From the NCBI RefSeq assembly GCF_030052815.1, contig NC_079507.1:15522141-15586140 (forward strand): a stretch of 64,000 nucleotides of DNA, read 5' to 3'. Below, in pieces: positions 22,451 to 34,339 of the stretch. Position numbers and translations under genes: made by a program. Origin of the DNA: Hevea brasiliensis. Its lineage: Eukaryota; Streptophyta; Magnoliopsida; Malpighiales; Euphorbiaceae. The number at the start of each line of letters is the position of its first letter. Position 1 is the first letter of the stretch. Under the pieces are notes generated by a model that was given only the letters and a program-made list of their open reading frames with translations, did not search any database and had not been told where the DNA came from.

Positions 22451-25400
22451 TGTGACACCCCTTACCCGTGTACAGTATACCTGAGTAAGTAATGCCACAC
22501 GGTGTACCGGCACACTCTAATATACCTTAATTAATTTATATCATGCTTTTGCATATAATTTATGAAATATACTTTATTTAAGCCATTTAGCAAAATTTTT
22601 ATTTATTTGAGGTTCCGAAAATTTTATAGAAAATTCGGCGGAGTACCGGCTAAAAATGGAGAAAACAGTTCTTCGGAACCTGTTAAAAACACTTCCAATA
22701 AACAAATTCATTCATTCCCAACTCCAATATCATCACAAAACTCGATATCAAGATCTCAACAATTTTTCAATTTCAGGTCTCAACAACCTTTTCATTTCTC
22801 AAACATCCCTTTCTCAGGGTTCTCAAATATAAACAACAATTAAATACTCAAATTACTTCCATACATAACCATAAATCTTTATTATTTACATGAACCTCAA
22901 AATACATTACATAAATCCCAAATACATATGAGAAAATAAAAATTTAATTACAAAATGACAAAATGACATCTAGTGTCCTACCAATGCAATCGCAGTGACG
23001 AGGTGACATGCACATCGTGCGTAATCTGCAGGATGGACTCACCCAGTCTGTGGTCTACTGGGCTCACGATCGGGATCTCCAGTACCTACGCGTGGCAAAA
23101 GCAACACGCTAAGCAATAATGCTTAGTGGTGCAATAATATAATAGAAGAAAATAGTAAGAAAATGAATGTGTATAGAATGTGTATGCTTTCTTTGTTTGG
23201 TATTGGTATATCCATTATTTCGTTAACGTTGTTCACTTTTATTCATTTGGTTGCCCCAAGTAAACCTACACTAGACGAATGGACTGGAAAACGGGTAAAC
23301 TGGCACTGGGTACCTAGTACCTCGGGCCGTCACACCATCGGTCACATATGCATCTCCCGGTGTGCAATGCAGCTAACAAGTCAGAATAATATCAGGCACA
23401 AGGCCAAGTCTCAATACAAAGTCAGAATGGCTACAAGCCATGAAATCCCAGAATGGCATATTGCCATGTGCAGTACTGCTAACTGAACCCTATTGGCATG
23501 CCAAACTATGCAAACCAATCTTGTTAGGTATACTAGGGCATTTGAAACTTTTAAATTCTTCAATTTGTGAATTTCAAATTTTTAGTGTCACTATTCATCT
23601 TATTGGTCAACAAAAATGTTGACTTTTAGAATAAAAATATGTACATTGACTTTGGCACTCCCAACATACCACATTTGGCATTCCAAACTTGTTGGCATTA
23701 AGCATTTATACCATTTCAAAGTTTAAACCAACACAAGCAGAATTTTCAGTTTTTGTGAGTCAACTTCACTGTTCCATTGGACACTGTTGCTGTGAGAATT
23801 TGAAGAAATATAAAACATGAAAGTTGTTCCTTATTTTGTCTAGTTGAATTTCCTTTTTTGAATTACTCCATTTGGAGTTTTTTAGCTCCAAATATGGTCC
23901 AAAAACCACAGCTGGCAGGATTTGCATTCTGCAGAAATTACCATATCTACAGTAACATGAACAATGACTGCCACTGCCATTTGGGTTAGGTTCTGGCCAT
24001 AATTTTGGGTAGGTTTCTTCATGAAAGTTGTTTGTCTATGTCTTAACTTGTTGCTGTAAAAATTTCAGGTCAATTGACCAAATCTATAGTGAGTTACTGT
24101 TCATTTGGTCAATTCTGCAGGGGCTGTTGCAGAGTGTCCGGATTGGGGAAAAGTTTTGGTCCTCTTGCTTTGGTCTTTTGGGCATGGTTTCTTCAGCAAA
24201 AATGTGCCATTATAAGCCTAGTTTCATTTCCAATTGGCCAAACACCAATTGGACCAGCACAGCCAAAGTTATGGCAGTGCAAGTGGACTGAATTTTCAGT
24301 CCTTCTGCTGCTGTCCTAGGGCAGCCTGCAACTTCACTTTGCAATCCTATTTTTTCAGTCCATTTGATAGTCAACTTGCCTAAAATGGTCACTAATTGAC
24401 CATTAAAATGTGCTCTAATAATTTCCTAAGCCAAGTCAATTTTTCACCCTCAAAACCCTAGTTTCCATCCCAATTTACCCATGCACCTTGGTTAAGCACA
24501 CTAAATCATTATCTATGTAAATATATAGCTTAAACATAATCTCCAATTCATTCTAAGTCCATTAAAATCATCAAGACACTCCATTATTGTTCCCTCATTA
24601 GGGCTGCCGAAATTCAAGGCATGCATAAACATAAATTTCATTCATTTAAGTTACAAATTCTTGCTCACTTTAAGGCTTTAACAGGGAATAAAGGAGATTT
24701 AAGTATATATATGCACTAACCTTGAATAGGACAGATTTTTCCCCACTTAAAACTTCACTTTCCTTCACTTTCTAGGCTGCCAAAAACTTCCCCAAGAGGT
24801 GTGATTAAGTTTTAATGAAGGGGTTTAGGGTTTAGTGGTGGAAACAAAGGAGAAAGGGAGCTTGGGAAGTGAGGTTTAATGGAGGTTGAGAGAGAGAGAG
24901 ATTTTGGCTGGAATTGGAGAGGAAGAAGGCAGCTTCAATTTAATTATTTTGGTCTTAATTTTGTCTCTTTTAAGTATTTAAGAAAGTTTATTAGCTTGTG
25001 ATTGGTTGGTGAGTTTTAAATGACATCACAATGATGTCATAAATAAGCTTTTCTTTGATTTTTCTTTTCTTTTCATCACTACTCAATTTCAATTTAATTT
25101 CTAGTAATGTTTATTCATATTTTATGTCATATTAATTATTTACGCAACTGGACAAGTCGGCCAAAAATCACCTCTGAAGGCGAAATGACCAAAATGCCCT
25201 CCGTTTGGCTTAACGGGTCAAAATTGTCTGTACCGATTAAAAAATTTTTCTAGGTATTTTCTTGGCATTCTAATGCCATGGGAACCTCAATAACCCTTCT
25301 CTAGAGTCCCAAAAATTATTTTCTAATTTTTCCCCCGGGTCTAGGGCTCCTCGTTGCGAGAACCGCAACTTCCCTCCGGTTACCCATCGCTTGGGCACCG

Positions 25401-25578
25401 GCTCATTTGACTTGGTTGTATTTTATTTTTAAAATTTTTACTACGTGTTTCTTATTAATATTTGAGTTAATTATGGTCCCTCACTTAAGTTTAATTATTT
25501 TTCCGGACGTTCTAGCTATCCGGACCGACACGATCAAACAAAGAGAATGTACGGAGTTGTTATCGGGAGGGTGTTACA
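22451..25578 (-). repeat. E3 3' LTR
   Basis: Plus-strand ends are TGTGACACCCC and GGGAGGGTGTTACA. The purine tract (minus AGAGGGGAAGAGT) follows at 25579-25591. Near 25530 the copy differs sharply from its partner over about 20 bases (CACGATCAAACAAAG where the 5' LTR has CACCGGTCACCGGAAC). Confidence 0.92.
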
Positions 25579-25589
25579 ACTCTTCCCCT

Positions 25590-26347
25590 CTAATTTAAAT
25601 TTCGTCCTCGAAATTTACCTGATGCAAACAGTTGAGGGAACTGTTGCCTCATCGTCTCTTCACTTTCCCAAGTTGCCTCCTCGGTGTTGTGGTGCCTCCA
25701 AAGCACTTTCACCAGTGGAATCTGCTTGTTCCTCAACTCTTTTACTTCCCAAGCTAGGATTCGTAGAGGTTCTTCTTCATATGTCAAATCCGGTTGTATT
25801 TCAATTTCTTCTCTAGAGATGACATGTGAAGGGTCTGAGCGGTATCTTCTGAGCATGGATACGTGGAACACATTGTGGATCTTGTCCAGCTCTGGTGGTA
25901 AAGCTAGCCTATAGGCCACTGGACCCACACGTTCAATGACTTCATATGGGCCAATGAACCTAGGGCTTAACTTACCTTTCCTTCCAAACCTCAATACTTT
26001 CCTCTATGGTGACACCTTGAGGAACACCTTGTCGCTAACCACATATTCTATTTCTTTTCTCTTCAGGTCGGCATAGGATTTCTGTCTGTCTGAGGCAACC
26101 TTGAGATTTGCTTTGATTAGTTTTACCTTTTCCTCAGTCTGTTTCACTGTGTCCGCCCCACCAATTTGTCTTCGCCCAATTCAGTCCAAAGACACCGAGT
26201 TCTACATTTTCTCCCATACAAAGCTTCATATGGGGCCATTTGGATACTAGCTTGGTAGCTATTGTTGTATGCAAATTCGCGATGGGAGGTATCTATCCCA
26301 ACTTCCTCAAACTCAATGACACAACTCCTCAAGATATCCTCAAGGAC
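25590..26347 (-). pseudogene. pol: E3 integrase C-terminal part: GPY/F and chromodomain
   Basis: The open stretch 25994-25590 (134 codons) has GPY/F ([18 protein letters not shown]), [16 protein letters not shown], and the chromodomain [16 protein letters not shown] ending FPQLF, then the natural TAG at 25590. Upstream (26144-26332) is the end of the integrase core, [20 protein letters not shown]. The two stretches are separated by small indels around 26000 and 26130-26160. The part after the intron-like insertion begins at about 26347 with the codons for LEDI. Neighbouring copies E2 and E4 keep more of the joining frame. Confidence 0.88.
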
Positions 26348-26420
26348 TCGACATATATTTCACGTTATTGTTATCATTTTAATTCAATATTTGTATCAAT
26401 TTCATTGGTTTCAATTGTTT
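26348..26420 (-). other. Intron-like insertion in E3 integrase (borders altered)
   Basis: About 73 AT-rich bases break the integrase at the same place as in E2 and E4. The body is clearly related to those copies, but both borders differ: where E2 and E4 have CAG|GT at each end, E3 reads GTCGAG at the downstream end and lacks GT at the upstream end. Both borders hold CTG/CAG, the context that is corrupted elsewhere in E3. Confidence 0.65.
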
Positions 26421-26963
26421 GCTGGATTACTCTTTTCTCGATTGCCCATCCGTCTGAGGATGGAAAGTCAGGTGAAATGGAGTTGTGTACCCAAGGACTC
26501 ATGCAACTTCTTCCGAATCTCGATGTAAACCTTGGGTCTCGATCGATATGATGGAAAGTGGAATTCCACGCAGTCTAACTATCTCACTGATATACAATTC
26601 TGCTAACTTCTCCAGTGAGTAGTCAGTCCTAACTGGCAGAAAGTGTGCTGACTTTGTCAATCTATCAACTATCACCCATGCTGCATCATGCTTCTTCCGG
26701 TGAGAGGTAGACCACTTACAAAATCCATGGTGACCGATCCCATTTCCATTCGGTATGCGTATAGTCGTAGCAAACCCGATGGAACTTGATGTTCTGCCTT
26801 GACTTGCCGACATGTCAAGCATTTAGTCACATAGTCGGCTATATCCCTCTTCATACTGTGCCACCAATATCAAGCTTGGATCATGATACATCTTTGTACT
26901 TCACAGGTGCATAGCATATACACCGTGTGTGCCTCTTTTAGAATACTGGTCTTCAATTCCCCA
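26421..26963 (-). pseudogene. pol: E3 integrase zinc-binding and catalytic core
   Basis: The minus strand gives [18 protein letters not shown] (the cysteine half of the HHCC zinc motif), [11 protein letters not shown] with the first catalytic aspartate, and [36 protein letters not shown] in pieces (26854-26672 and 26822-26499). The second catalytic aspartate block ([10 protein letters not shown] in E2 and E4) is damaged near 26541 by loss of one base at a CAG. Integrase joins the cDNA to chromosomal DNA. The frame breaks at about 26700-26760 also fall on CTG/CAG sites. Confidence 0.85.
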
Positions 26964-27610
26964 TCATCCGTACACACGCCTTCCTTTGTAGTACAGGCAC
27001 CCATCTGCTTTCACTCCATAATCAGTTGCTTTTCCCTCTGAGATCTTGCTCATAATGGCCATTAACTTTTCATCTGCCTTTTGCCCATCTAAAATTTGCT
27101 GTAGTAGGTTTGGCCTCACTTGCAACTCAGCCAAAATAGCTCCATCTCGAATCAAAGATAGACGGGCATTCAATGATCTCAAGGCTGTCATGGATTTTCT
27201 GCTCAAAGCATCAGCAACCACATTTGCCTTCCCAGGATGGTAGTCATAATCCTTCAGGAACTCAATCCATCGCCTCTGTCTAAGGTTGAGCTCCTTCTGG
27301 GTTGGCAAGTATTTCAGGCTTTTGTGGTCTGTGTAAATGTAGCACTTTTCCCCATACAAGTAATGCCTCCATATCTTCAGTGCGAAGATAATTGCTGCAA
27401 GCTCTAGATCATGGGTAGGGTAGTTCTGTTCATGTGGCCTTAGCTGTCTGGAAGCATAGGCGATCACTTTCCCCTCTTGCATCAATACACACCCTAACCC
27501 ATTATGAGAGGCATCACCAGAGACCACAAAGTCCTTTCTCGACACCGGTGTGTTAACACCGGTGCCTCTGTCAACATAGCCTTCAACTTCTCAAAACTGT
27601 CCGACACTTG
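26964..27610 (-). pseudogene. pol: E3 RNase H and linker to integrase
   Basis: A 193-codon open stretch (27545-26964) starts at [17 protein letters not shown] and has [34 protein letters not shown], and [16 protein letters not shown], the acidic residues and end motif of gypsy RNase H. It continues into the linker with RVYG before the integrase zinc domain. A frame break at 27546-27610 separates it from RT; there E3 has four CG-containing strings in place of CTG-containing ones found in E4 (45720-45800). Confidence 0.88.
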
Positions 27611-28492
27611 TCATTCCAACAAATCGACATTCTTGTGTAATAACTTGGTCATTGGAGCAGCTATTAGGGAAAATCCCTTCACAAATCTTCTGTAATACCC
27701 AGCTAGCCCCAAGAAGCTTCTGACCTCAGTTGTATTCCTGGGAGGCTTCCATTCCATCACTGCTTCTATTTTCTTGGGATCCACCCTAATCTCATTCAGC
27801 CAAAAGTCACACTTGGACAACTTAGCATACAGCTTCTTTTCCCACAGGGTTTGCAGAACAATCCTCAAATGTTCATCATGTTCTTCCCTAGTCTTGGAGT
27901 ACACCAGAATATCATCAATAAAAACCACTACGAACCGGTCCAGGTATGGATGGAAGATACAGTTCATAAGGTCCATGAATGCCGCTGGTGCATTTGTTAG
28001 GCCAAAGGGCATCACCAGGAACTCATAATGCCCATAACGGGTCCTGAATGCAGTCTTGGGCACATCTACATCCTTTACCCTCAACTGATGATACCCTGAT
28101 CTGAGATCAATCTTAGAAAATACTCCTACTCCCTTCAACTGATCAAACAGATCATCAATTCTAGGCAACGGATATTTGTTCTTCACTGTCACTTTATTCA
28201 ACTGCCGGTAATCAATGCATAGCCTCAAAGTCCCATCCTTCTTCTTCACAAACAGCACTGGAGCTCCCCATGGTGACATACTGGGGCGTATGAACCCCTT
28301 GTCCAGCAACTCTTGCAACTGAGTTTTCAACTCCCTCAATTCAGTGGGTGCCATCCTATAGGGAGCAATGGAAATGGGTGCTATACCCGGCAGTGTCTCA
28401 ATAGCAAATTCAACTTCCCTTTCTGGTGGCAAACCAGGCAACTCTTCAGGAAATACCTCTGGGAAGTCTCTTACTGTGGGTATATTACTCAA
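27611..28492 (-). CDS. pol: E3 reverse transcriptase (293-codon open stretch)
   Basis: The frame covers the whole RT palm and fingers: [47 protein letters not shown] with the first catalytic aspartate region, [35 protein letters not shown], and the active-site FIDDILVYS (gypsy form of YXDD). It runs on into the thumb, [26 protein letters not shown]. About 30 residues that E2 and E4 have between KCDFWLNEI and [10 protein letters not shown] (the block with [10 protein letters not shown]) are missing, without loss of frame. RT copies the element RNA using tRNA-Met as primer. The ends of this stretch are frame breaks rather than true termini. Confidence 0.9.
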   Translation of the reverse strand: MSNIPTVRDFPEVFPEELPGLPPEREVEFAIETLPGIAPISIAPYRMAPTELRELKTQLQELLDKGFIRPSMSPWGAPVLFVKKKDGTLRLCIDYRQLNKVTVKNKYPLPRIDDLFDQLKGVGVFSKIDLRSGYHQLRVKDVDVPKTAFRTRYGHYEFLVMPFGLTNAPAAFMDLMNCIFHPYLDRFVVVFIDDILVYSKTREEHDEHLRIVLQTLWEKKLYAKLSKCDFWLNEIRVDPKKIEAVMEWKPPRNTTEVRSFLGLAGYYRRFVKGFSLIAAPMTKLLHKNVDLLE

Positions 28493-28523
28493 GTTTGGCT
28501 TAGCTCAGTATCCACCACATGTG

Positions 28524-29789
28524 CTAGGTAGGCTTCACACCTTTTCTCATCATTCTTCTTGCACTGTGGTCGAGATGACATTGACGTAAAATCATCCTTT
28601 CCCCCACAACAGTGATTTCATTTCCTTCAGGAGTTTTCAGAGAAATTCTCTTCAATTTGCAATCAACTATTGCCTGATGACGTGACAACCAATCCATTCC
28701 CAAAATCACGTTAAACTCGTGGAAGGGCAACTCAATTAGGTCTTCCGAGAATTCATACCTTTGAATCCTTAACGGGCAACCCTTGTATACTTTGTTCACT
28801 ACCACACTGTGGCCCAATGGATTAGTGACCAGAATGTCTTGGTCACTCTCCCCTACCAATATCCCCCTTTCTACGGGTAGATTGATGCAAATGTAGGAAT
28901 GAGTGGATCCTGGATCCACCAATGCATGCACAGGTGTAGTGTAGAGGGAGAACGTACCCCTGATGACGTCCGGGGCATCTTGCTCCTCCTGAGCTCTCAA
29001 GGCATAATTTCTAGCAGGTGGTCTATTATTTGGCCTCTTTGCTAGCTCAGATGTAGGCCTCTGAGATGGTCCCACAGCTCCGGATTTACCAGACCTTCTA
29101 CCCCTTGGTGGTGCAGGAGCCGGTCTGTCTGCTTGTGTTGGAGCAGCTGTAGTAGTTCTGCGTGGACAGTTCTTCAACTGATGCTCTGTTGACCCACACC
29201 TCAAGCAAGCACCAGTTACTCTCCAACACTCCCCCTTGTGCCATTTAAGGCAGTGTGGACATGCAGAAGATATTGGGGCTGGTCCCCTGAACCCCATCCC
29301 TGGAGAGCTACCCACTGATGGTGTGGACTGACCTCTCCTAGGGGTGAACTGTGGCCTGGGCCCCTGAGACTGACCCTGACCATGTGGCTGAGCTGAACTT
29401 TGTGCAGGTGGACCCTTGAACTTCTTTCCAAATGCAGGAGCTGAGCTAGACTGACCGGGTCCCCTCTTCTGCTGTCTCTCCCTTCTGGTCTGCTCACTGA
29501 TTCTCACTTTTTCAACTCTTATTGCAGCTTCCACTAGCTTGCTAAATTCTGTGATTCCCAAGGCAGTGAGCTGGATCTTAATGTTGTCATTTAGTCCCTC
29601 TTCAAATCTCTTGCACCTTTCAGCTTCATTAGGGACTATCTCCCTTCCATAACGGCTTAATCGAACAAACTCCTTCTCATATTCGCCACCGATACCGTCT
29701 CGCCTCGAGTTAATAAACTCTCTTCTTCTCTCTTCCGGATATACAAGACCTACATATTTCTTCTTAAATTCGAAAGAAAGAAGTCCCAA
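28524..29789 (-). CDS. gag-pol: E3 gag core, zinc knuckles and aspartic protease (421 codons)
   Basis: The stretch starts in the Gag capsid domain (EYEKEFVRLSRYGREIVPNEAERCKRFEEGL), passes a glycine/proline/glutamine-rich linker, then two CCHC knuckles near residues 175-210 (CPHCLKWHKGEC and CLRCGSTEHQLKNC), a basic linker, and the retroviral-type protease from about residue 280. The protease active site reads VDPGSTHSY, with proline where many families have Ser or Thr, and ends with VILGMDWLSRHQA. Knuckles bind the RNA genome; protease cuts the polyprotein. Gag and protease are in one frame here. The C-terminal end at 28524 is a break: sister E4 continues into RT. Confidence 0.9.
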   Translation of the reverse strand: MGLLSFEFKKKYVGLVYPEERRREFINSRRDGIGGEYEKEFVRLSRYGREIVPNEAERCKRFEEGLNDNIKIQLTALGITEFSKLVEAAIRVEKVRISEQTRRERQQKRGPGQSSSAPAFGKKFKGPPAQSSAQPHGQGQSQGPRPQFTPRRGQSTPSVGSSPGMGFRGPAPISSACPHCLKWHKGECWRVTGACLRCGSTEHQLKNCPRRTTTAAPTQADRPAPAPPRGRRSGKSGAVGPSQRPTSELAKRPNNRPPARNYALRAQEEQDAPDVIRGTFSLYTTPVHALVDPGSTHSYICINLPVERGILVGESDQDILVTNPLGHSVVVNKVYKGCPLRIQRYEFSEDLIELPFHEFNVILGMDWLSRHQAIVDCKLKRISLKTPEGNEITVVGERMILRQCHLDHSARRMMRKGVKPT

Positions 29790-30222
29790 GTTACTGACTT
29801 CTATCTCACTTCATCTGGACACGGTGTCCCACCACTCATATGCATCATCTTGCAAGAAAGAGATGGCAGCTTCGTGTTTTGCTCGAGTGCGGTGAAGTTG
29901 TTTTAGTACTCTGCTCTGCTCAACCAATTCTCTACCGCAATGAGTCATCTTCTCTCTTGCCATAGAAGTCCACAGCTCCAAACTTCCTTAGCCTTTCCAG
30001 GTGTGATTTCTGCTATGGAGCTGGTGGTGGTGGTGGTGGTGCTGGCATTACCCCGGCCATTTGTCTGAAGAAGTCGGCCATTTGTTGGAACATGGCTGTG
30101 GAGGCCGAAAGGTGCTCGCTTGAGTCCGGAGCAGATTCTCTCATGCCTCTAGTCTCAGCTGCTGCAGGTGGAGCATGACTCTCCACTTCCTCCTCAACGG
30201 CTCTCTGAGATGAAGGATCCAT
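29790..30222 (-). pseudogene. gag: E3 gag N-terminus
   Basis: The start ATG at 30222 begins MDPSSQRAVEEEVESHAPPA, followed by MFQQMADFFRQMAGVMP and a proline run to 30013. The ATG is chosen because it lies at the same place in E2 (38208) and E4 (48436), about 130 bases after the primer site. Between 30013 and 29790 the frame is broken by several short indels, many at CTG/CAG positions. Confidence 0.85.
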
Positions 30223-30332
30223 ATCCTATTCAAAATAAGAAAGATAAATAGATTTGCGTTAGTGTCACCTCGACTCTTACAAATGCAATGCATGGTTTGG
30301 ACTCAATCTAGCCCCAGAAACGCCTAAACCAG

Positions 30333-30344
30333 GCTCTAATACCA
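30333..30344 (-). promoter_or_regulatory. E3 primer binding site (tRNA-Met, one mismatch)
   Basis: On the minus strand TGGTATTAGAGC, one base from the standard TGGTATCAGAGC, five bases inside the 5' LTR. Confidence 0.88.
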
Positions 30345-30349
30345 CTAAA

Positions 30350-33300
30350 TGTGACACCCCTTACCCGTGTACAGTATACCCGAGTAAGTAATGCCACACG
30401 GTATACTAGCACACTCTAATATACCTTAATTAATTTATATCATGCTTTTGCATATAATTTATGAAATATACTTTATTTAAGCCATTTAGCAAAATTTTTA
30501 TTTATTTGAGGTTCCGAAAATTTTATAGAAAATTCGGCGGAGTACCGGCTAAAAATGGAGAAAACACTTCTTCAGAACCTGTTAAAAACACTTCCAATAA
30601 ACAAATTCATTCATTCCCAACTCCAATATCATCACAAAACTCGATATCAAGATCTCAACAATTTTTCAATTTCAGGTCTCAACAACCTTTTCATTTCTCA
30701 AACATCCCTTTCTCAGGGTTCTCATATATAAACAACAATTAAATACTCAAATTACTTCCATACATAACCATAAATCTTTATTATTTACATGAACCTCAAA
30801 GTACATTACATAAATCCCAAATACATATGAGAAAATAAAAATTTAATTACAAAATGACAAAATGACATCTAGTGTCCTACCAATGCAATCGCAGTGACGA
30901 GGTGACATGCACATCGTGCGTAATCGCAGGATGGACTCACCCGGCTGTGGTCTACTGGGCTCACGATCGGGATCTCCAGTACCTACGCGTGGCAAAAGCA
31001 ACGCGCTAAGCAATAATGCTTAGTGGTGCAATAATATAATAGAAGAAAATAGCAAGAAAATGAATGTGTATAGAATGTGTATGCTTTCTTTGTTTGGTAT
31101 TGGTATATCCATTATTTCGTTAACGTTGTTCACTTTTATTCATTTGGTTGGCCCAAGTAAACCTACACTAGACGCATCGGATCGATAACGGGTAACCGCA
31201 CCGGGTACCTAGTATCTCGCCGTCACACCATCGGTCACATATGCATCTCCGGCAGGTAAATGTAGCAGCTAACAAGTCAGAATAATATCGTGCACAAGGC
31301 CAAGTCTCAATACAAAGTCGAATGGCTACAAGCCATGAAATCATAGAATGGCATATTGCCATGTGCGATCGCTAATCGAACCCTATTGGCATGCCAAACT
31401 ATCCAAACCAATCTTGTTAGGTATACTAGGGCATTTGAAACTTTTAAATTCTTCAATTTGTGAATTTCAAATTTTTAGTGTCACTATTCATCTTATTGGT
31501 CAACAAAAATGTTGACTTTTAGAATAAAAATATGTACATTGACTTTGGCACTCCCAACATACCACATTTGGCATTCCAAACTTGTTGGCATTAAGCATTT
31601 ATACCATTTCAAAGTTTAAACCAACGCAAGCAGAATTTTCAGTTTTTGTGAGTCAACTTCACTGTTCCATTGGACACTGTTGTTGTGGGAATTTGAAGAA
31701 ATGTAAAACATGAAAGTTGTTCCTTATTTTGTCTAGTTGAATTTCCATTTTTGAATTACTCCATTTGGAGTTTTGTAACTCCAGATATGGTCCAAAAACC
31801 ACAGCTGGCCGGATTTGCATTCTGCAGAAATTACCATATCTACAGTAACATGAACAGTGACTGCCACTGCCATTTGGGTTAGGTTCTGGCAATAATTTTG
31901 GGTAGGTTTCTTCATGAAAGTTGTTTGTCTATGTCGTAACTTGTTGTTGTAAAAATTTCAGGTCAATTGACCAAATCTACAGTGAGTTATGGCCAAATGA
32001 ATAGTTACTATTCATTTGGTCAATTCTGCAGGGGCTGTTGCAGAGTGTCCGGATTGGGGCCAAGTTTTGGTCCTCTTGCTTTGGTATTTTGGGCATGGTT
32101 TCTTTAGCAAAAATGTGCCATTATAAGCCTAGTTTCATGTCCAATTGGCCAAACACCAATTGGACTAACACAGCCAAAGTTATGGCAGTGCAAGTGGACT
32201 GAATTTTCAGTCCTTCTGCTGCTGTCCTAGGGCAGCCTACAACTTCACTTTGCAATCCTATTTTTCAGTCCATTTGATGGTCAACTTGCCTAAAATGGTC
32301 ACTAATTGACCATTAAAATGTGCTCTAACAATTTCCTAAGCCAAGTCAATTTTTCACCCTCAAAACCCTAGTTTCCATTCCAATTTACCCATGCACCTTG
32401 GTTAAGCACACTAAATCATTATCTATGTAAATATATAGCTTAAACATAATCTCCAATTCATTCTAAGTCCATTAAAATCATCAAGACACTCCATTATTGT
32501 TCCCTCATTAGGGCTGCCGAAATTCAAGGCATGCATAAACATAAATTTCATTCATTTAAGTTATAAATTCTTGCTCACTTTAAGGCTTTAACATGGAATA
32601 AAGGAGATTTAAGTATATATATGCACTAACCTTGAATAGGGCAGATTTTTCCCCACTTAAAACTTCACTTTCCTTCACTTTCTAGGATGCCAAACACTTC
32701 CCCAAGAGGTGTGATTAAGTTTTAATGAAGGGGTTTAGGGTTTAGTGGTGGAAACAAAGGAGAAAGGGAGCTTGGGAAGTGAGGTTTAATGGAGGTTGAG
32801 AGAGAGAGAGATTTTGGCTGGAATTGGAGAGGAAGAAGGCAGCTACAACTTAATTATTTTGGTCTTAATTTTGTCTCTTTTAAGTATTTAAGAAAGTTTA
32901 TTAGCTTGTGATTGGTTGGTGAGTTTTAAATGACATCACAATGATGTCATAAATAAGCTTTTCTTTGATTTTTCTTTTCTTTTCATCACTACTCAATTTC
33001 AATTTAATTTCTAGTAATGTTTATTCATATTTTATGTCATATTAATTATTTACTCAACTGGACAAGTCGGCCAAAAATCACCTCTGAAGGCGAAATGACC
33101 AAAATGCCCTCCGTTTGGCTTAACGGGTCAAAATTGTCTGTACCGATTGAAAAATTTTTCTAGGTATTTTCTTGGCATTCTAATGCCATGGGAACCTCAA
33201 TAACCCTTCTCTGGAGTCCCAAAAATTATTTTCTAATTTTTCCCCCGGGTCTAGGGCTCCTCGTTGCGAAAGCAACTTCCTCCGGTTACCCATCGCTTGG

Positions 33301-33488
33301 GCACCGGCTCATTTGACTTGGTTGTATTTTATTTTTAAAATTTTTACTAAGTGTTTCTTATTAATATTTGAGTTAATTATGGTCCCTCACTTAAGTTTAA
33401 TTATTTTTCCGGACGTTCTAGCTGTCCGGACCGACACCGGTCACCGGAACAGTAGAATGTACGGAGTTGTTATCGGGAGGGTGTTACA
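30350..33488 (-). repeat. E3 5' LTR
   Basis: The partner of 22451-25578. The palindrome TGACATCA/TGATGTCA is at 32931-32949, with an ATTGG (inverted CCAAT) next to it at about 32911. In element orientation this lies roughly 540-560 bases from the LTR start. Clusters at 30905-31000, 31170-31270 and 31370-31380 differ from the partner at CTG/CAG sites. Confidence 0.92.
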
Positions 33489-33493
33489 AAATA

Positions 33494-33879
33494 ATATAGA
33501 GATTTTATGGATATATTTCAATTATTATGGACTGTATTATGGAACAGTTTAATGACTGTAAAAGTTTATTGACTTTACTGAGAAATAGAGACTGTGAAAT
33601 ATTTGAGATTTTGATATTATCATATTAAACTATTTTTAACAGGTTTGGAAGGATAGTTTGTCCGAAATCCAGACGGCACCTTGTCAAATTTTTATTACCA
33701 TTTTTGAAACACTGATTTTATTAAAGTATGAAAATAGAACTAGTATGTTATGAATAGCACATAAAGACTTCTTAAATCAAATTGAGTCCAGAAAATGTGA
33801 TAATCATAAACTAGGTGCTCCGGCACACCGTGTAGCATGCCTTGCTTGGCTACACTGTAGATGGGTAAGGGGTGTTACA
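33494..33879 (+). mobile_element. S2 solo gypsy LTR, second part
   Basis: Continues 19439-22450 after E3 and ends GGGGTGTTACA. The last 100 bases are the reverse complement of the start of the E1 LTR (4343 onward), with CGGCACACCGTGTAGCATGC matching CGGCACGCTGTGTAGCACGC. Confidence 0.88.
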
Positions 33880-33884
33880 TTAAT

Positions 33885-34264
33885 GTATCTTTTCTTCCAA
33901 ATCTCAATACTTTCTTCCATGGTGACACCTTGAGGAACACTTTGTCGCCAACTACATATTCTATTTCTTTCCTCTTCAGGTCGACATAGGATTTTTGTCT
34001 GTCTGATGCAACCTTTAGATTGGCTTTGATTAGCTTTACCTTCTCCTCAGTCTGTTTCACTAGGTCTGGCCCTACCAATTTATCTTCACCCAATTCAGCC
34101 TAGCACACTAGAGTTCTACATTTCCTCCCATACAGTGCTTCATACGGGGCCATTTGGATGCTAGCTTGATAGCTATTATTGTATGCAAAATTTGCCAGTG
34201 GGAGGTATCTATCCCAACTTCCCTCAAACTCAATGACACAACTCCTCAGCATATCCTCAAGGAC
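33885..34264 (-). pseudogene. pol: E2 integrase, part downstream of the intron-like insertion
   Basis: The minus strand encodes [14 protein letters not shown], then the core end with [21 protein letters not shown], a stop near 34100, and [51 protein letters not shown]2 then interrupts the gene; the remainder is 19057-19438. Substitutions rather than indel clusters dominate, unlike E3 and E4. Confidence 0.85.
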
Positions 34265-34339
34265 CTGACATATATTTCATGTTATTATTATCATTTCAGT
34301 TCAATATTTGTATTAGTTCAATTGGTTTCAATTGTTTAC
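34265..34339 (-). other. Putative spliceosomal intron in E2 integrase (75 bp)
   Basis: Minus strand starts GTAAACAATTG and ends ATATATGTCAG, between the codons of VIQ and VLED, phase 0. It is AT-rich and has an in-frame TGA near its start. Removal would restore the usual integrase order across the junction. A similar 74-bp segment is in E4 (44521-44594). Confidence 0.7.

Larger units (their letters stand above)
22451..33488 (-). mobile_element. E3: complete gypsy (Tekay/Del-like) element, 11.0 kb
   Basis: Two LTRs of about 3.13 kb flank a 4.77-kb internal region with gag, protease, RT, RNase H, integrase and chromodomain on the minus strand. The duplication AAATA is perfect (22446-22450 and 33489-33493). 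The LTRs are nearly identical over most of their length, apart from clusters discussed in the findings, so the insertion is recent. All apparent frame breaks need to be read with the CTG/CAG problem in mind. Confidence 0.95.

Noticed and set aside
24028..24319. Repeated frames of 60-100 codons inside the E3 and E4 LTRs (24028, 42195, 50107)
   Set aside because: Two overlapping frames are open at each place and no start context or domain is seen; they follow LTR homology. Not called as genes.
27046..27243. Plus-strand frames opposite RNase H, RT and protease (27046, 27774, 35751, 45846, 58371, 63473)
   Set aside because: They are antisense shadows of well-supported minus-strand pol domains.
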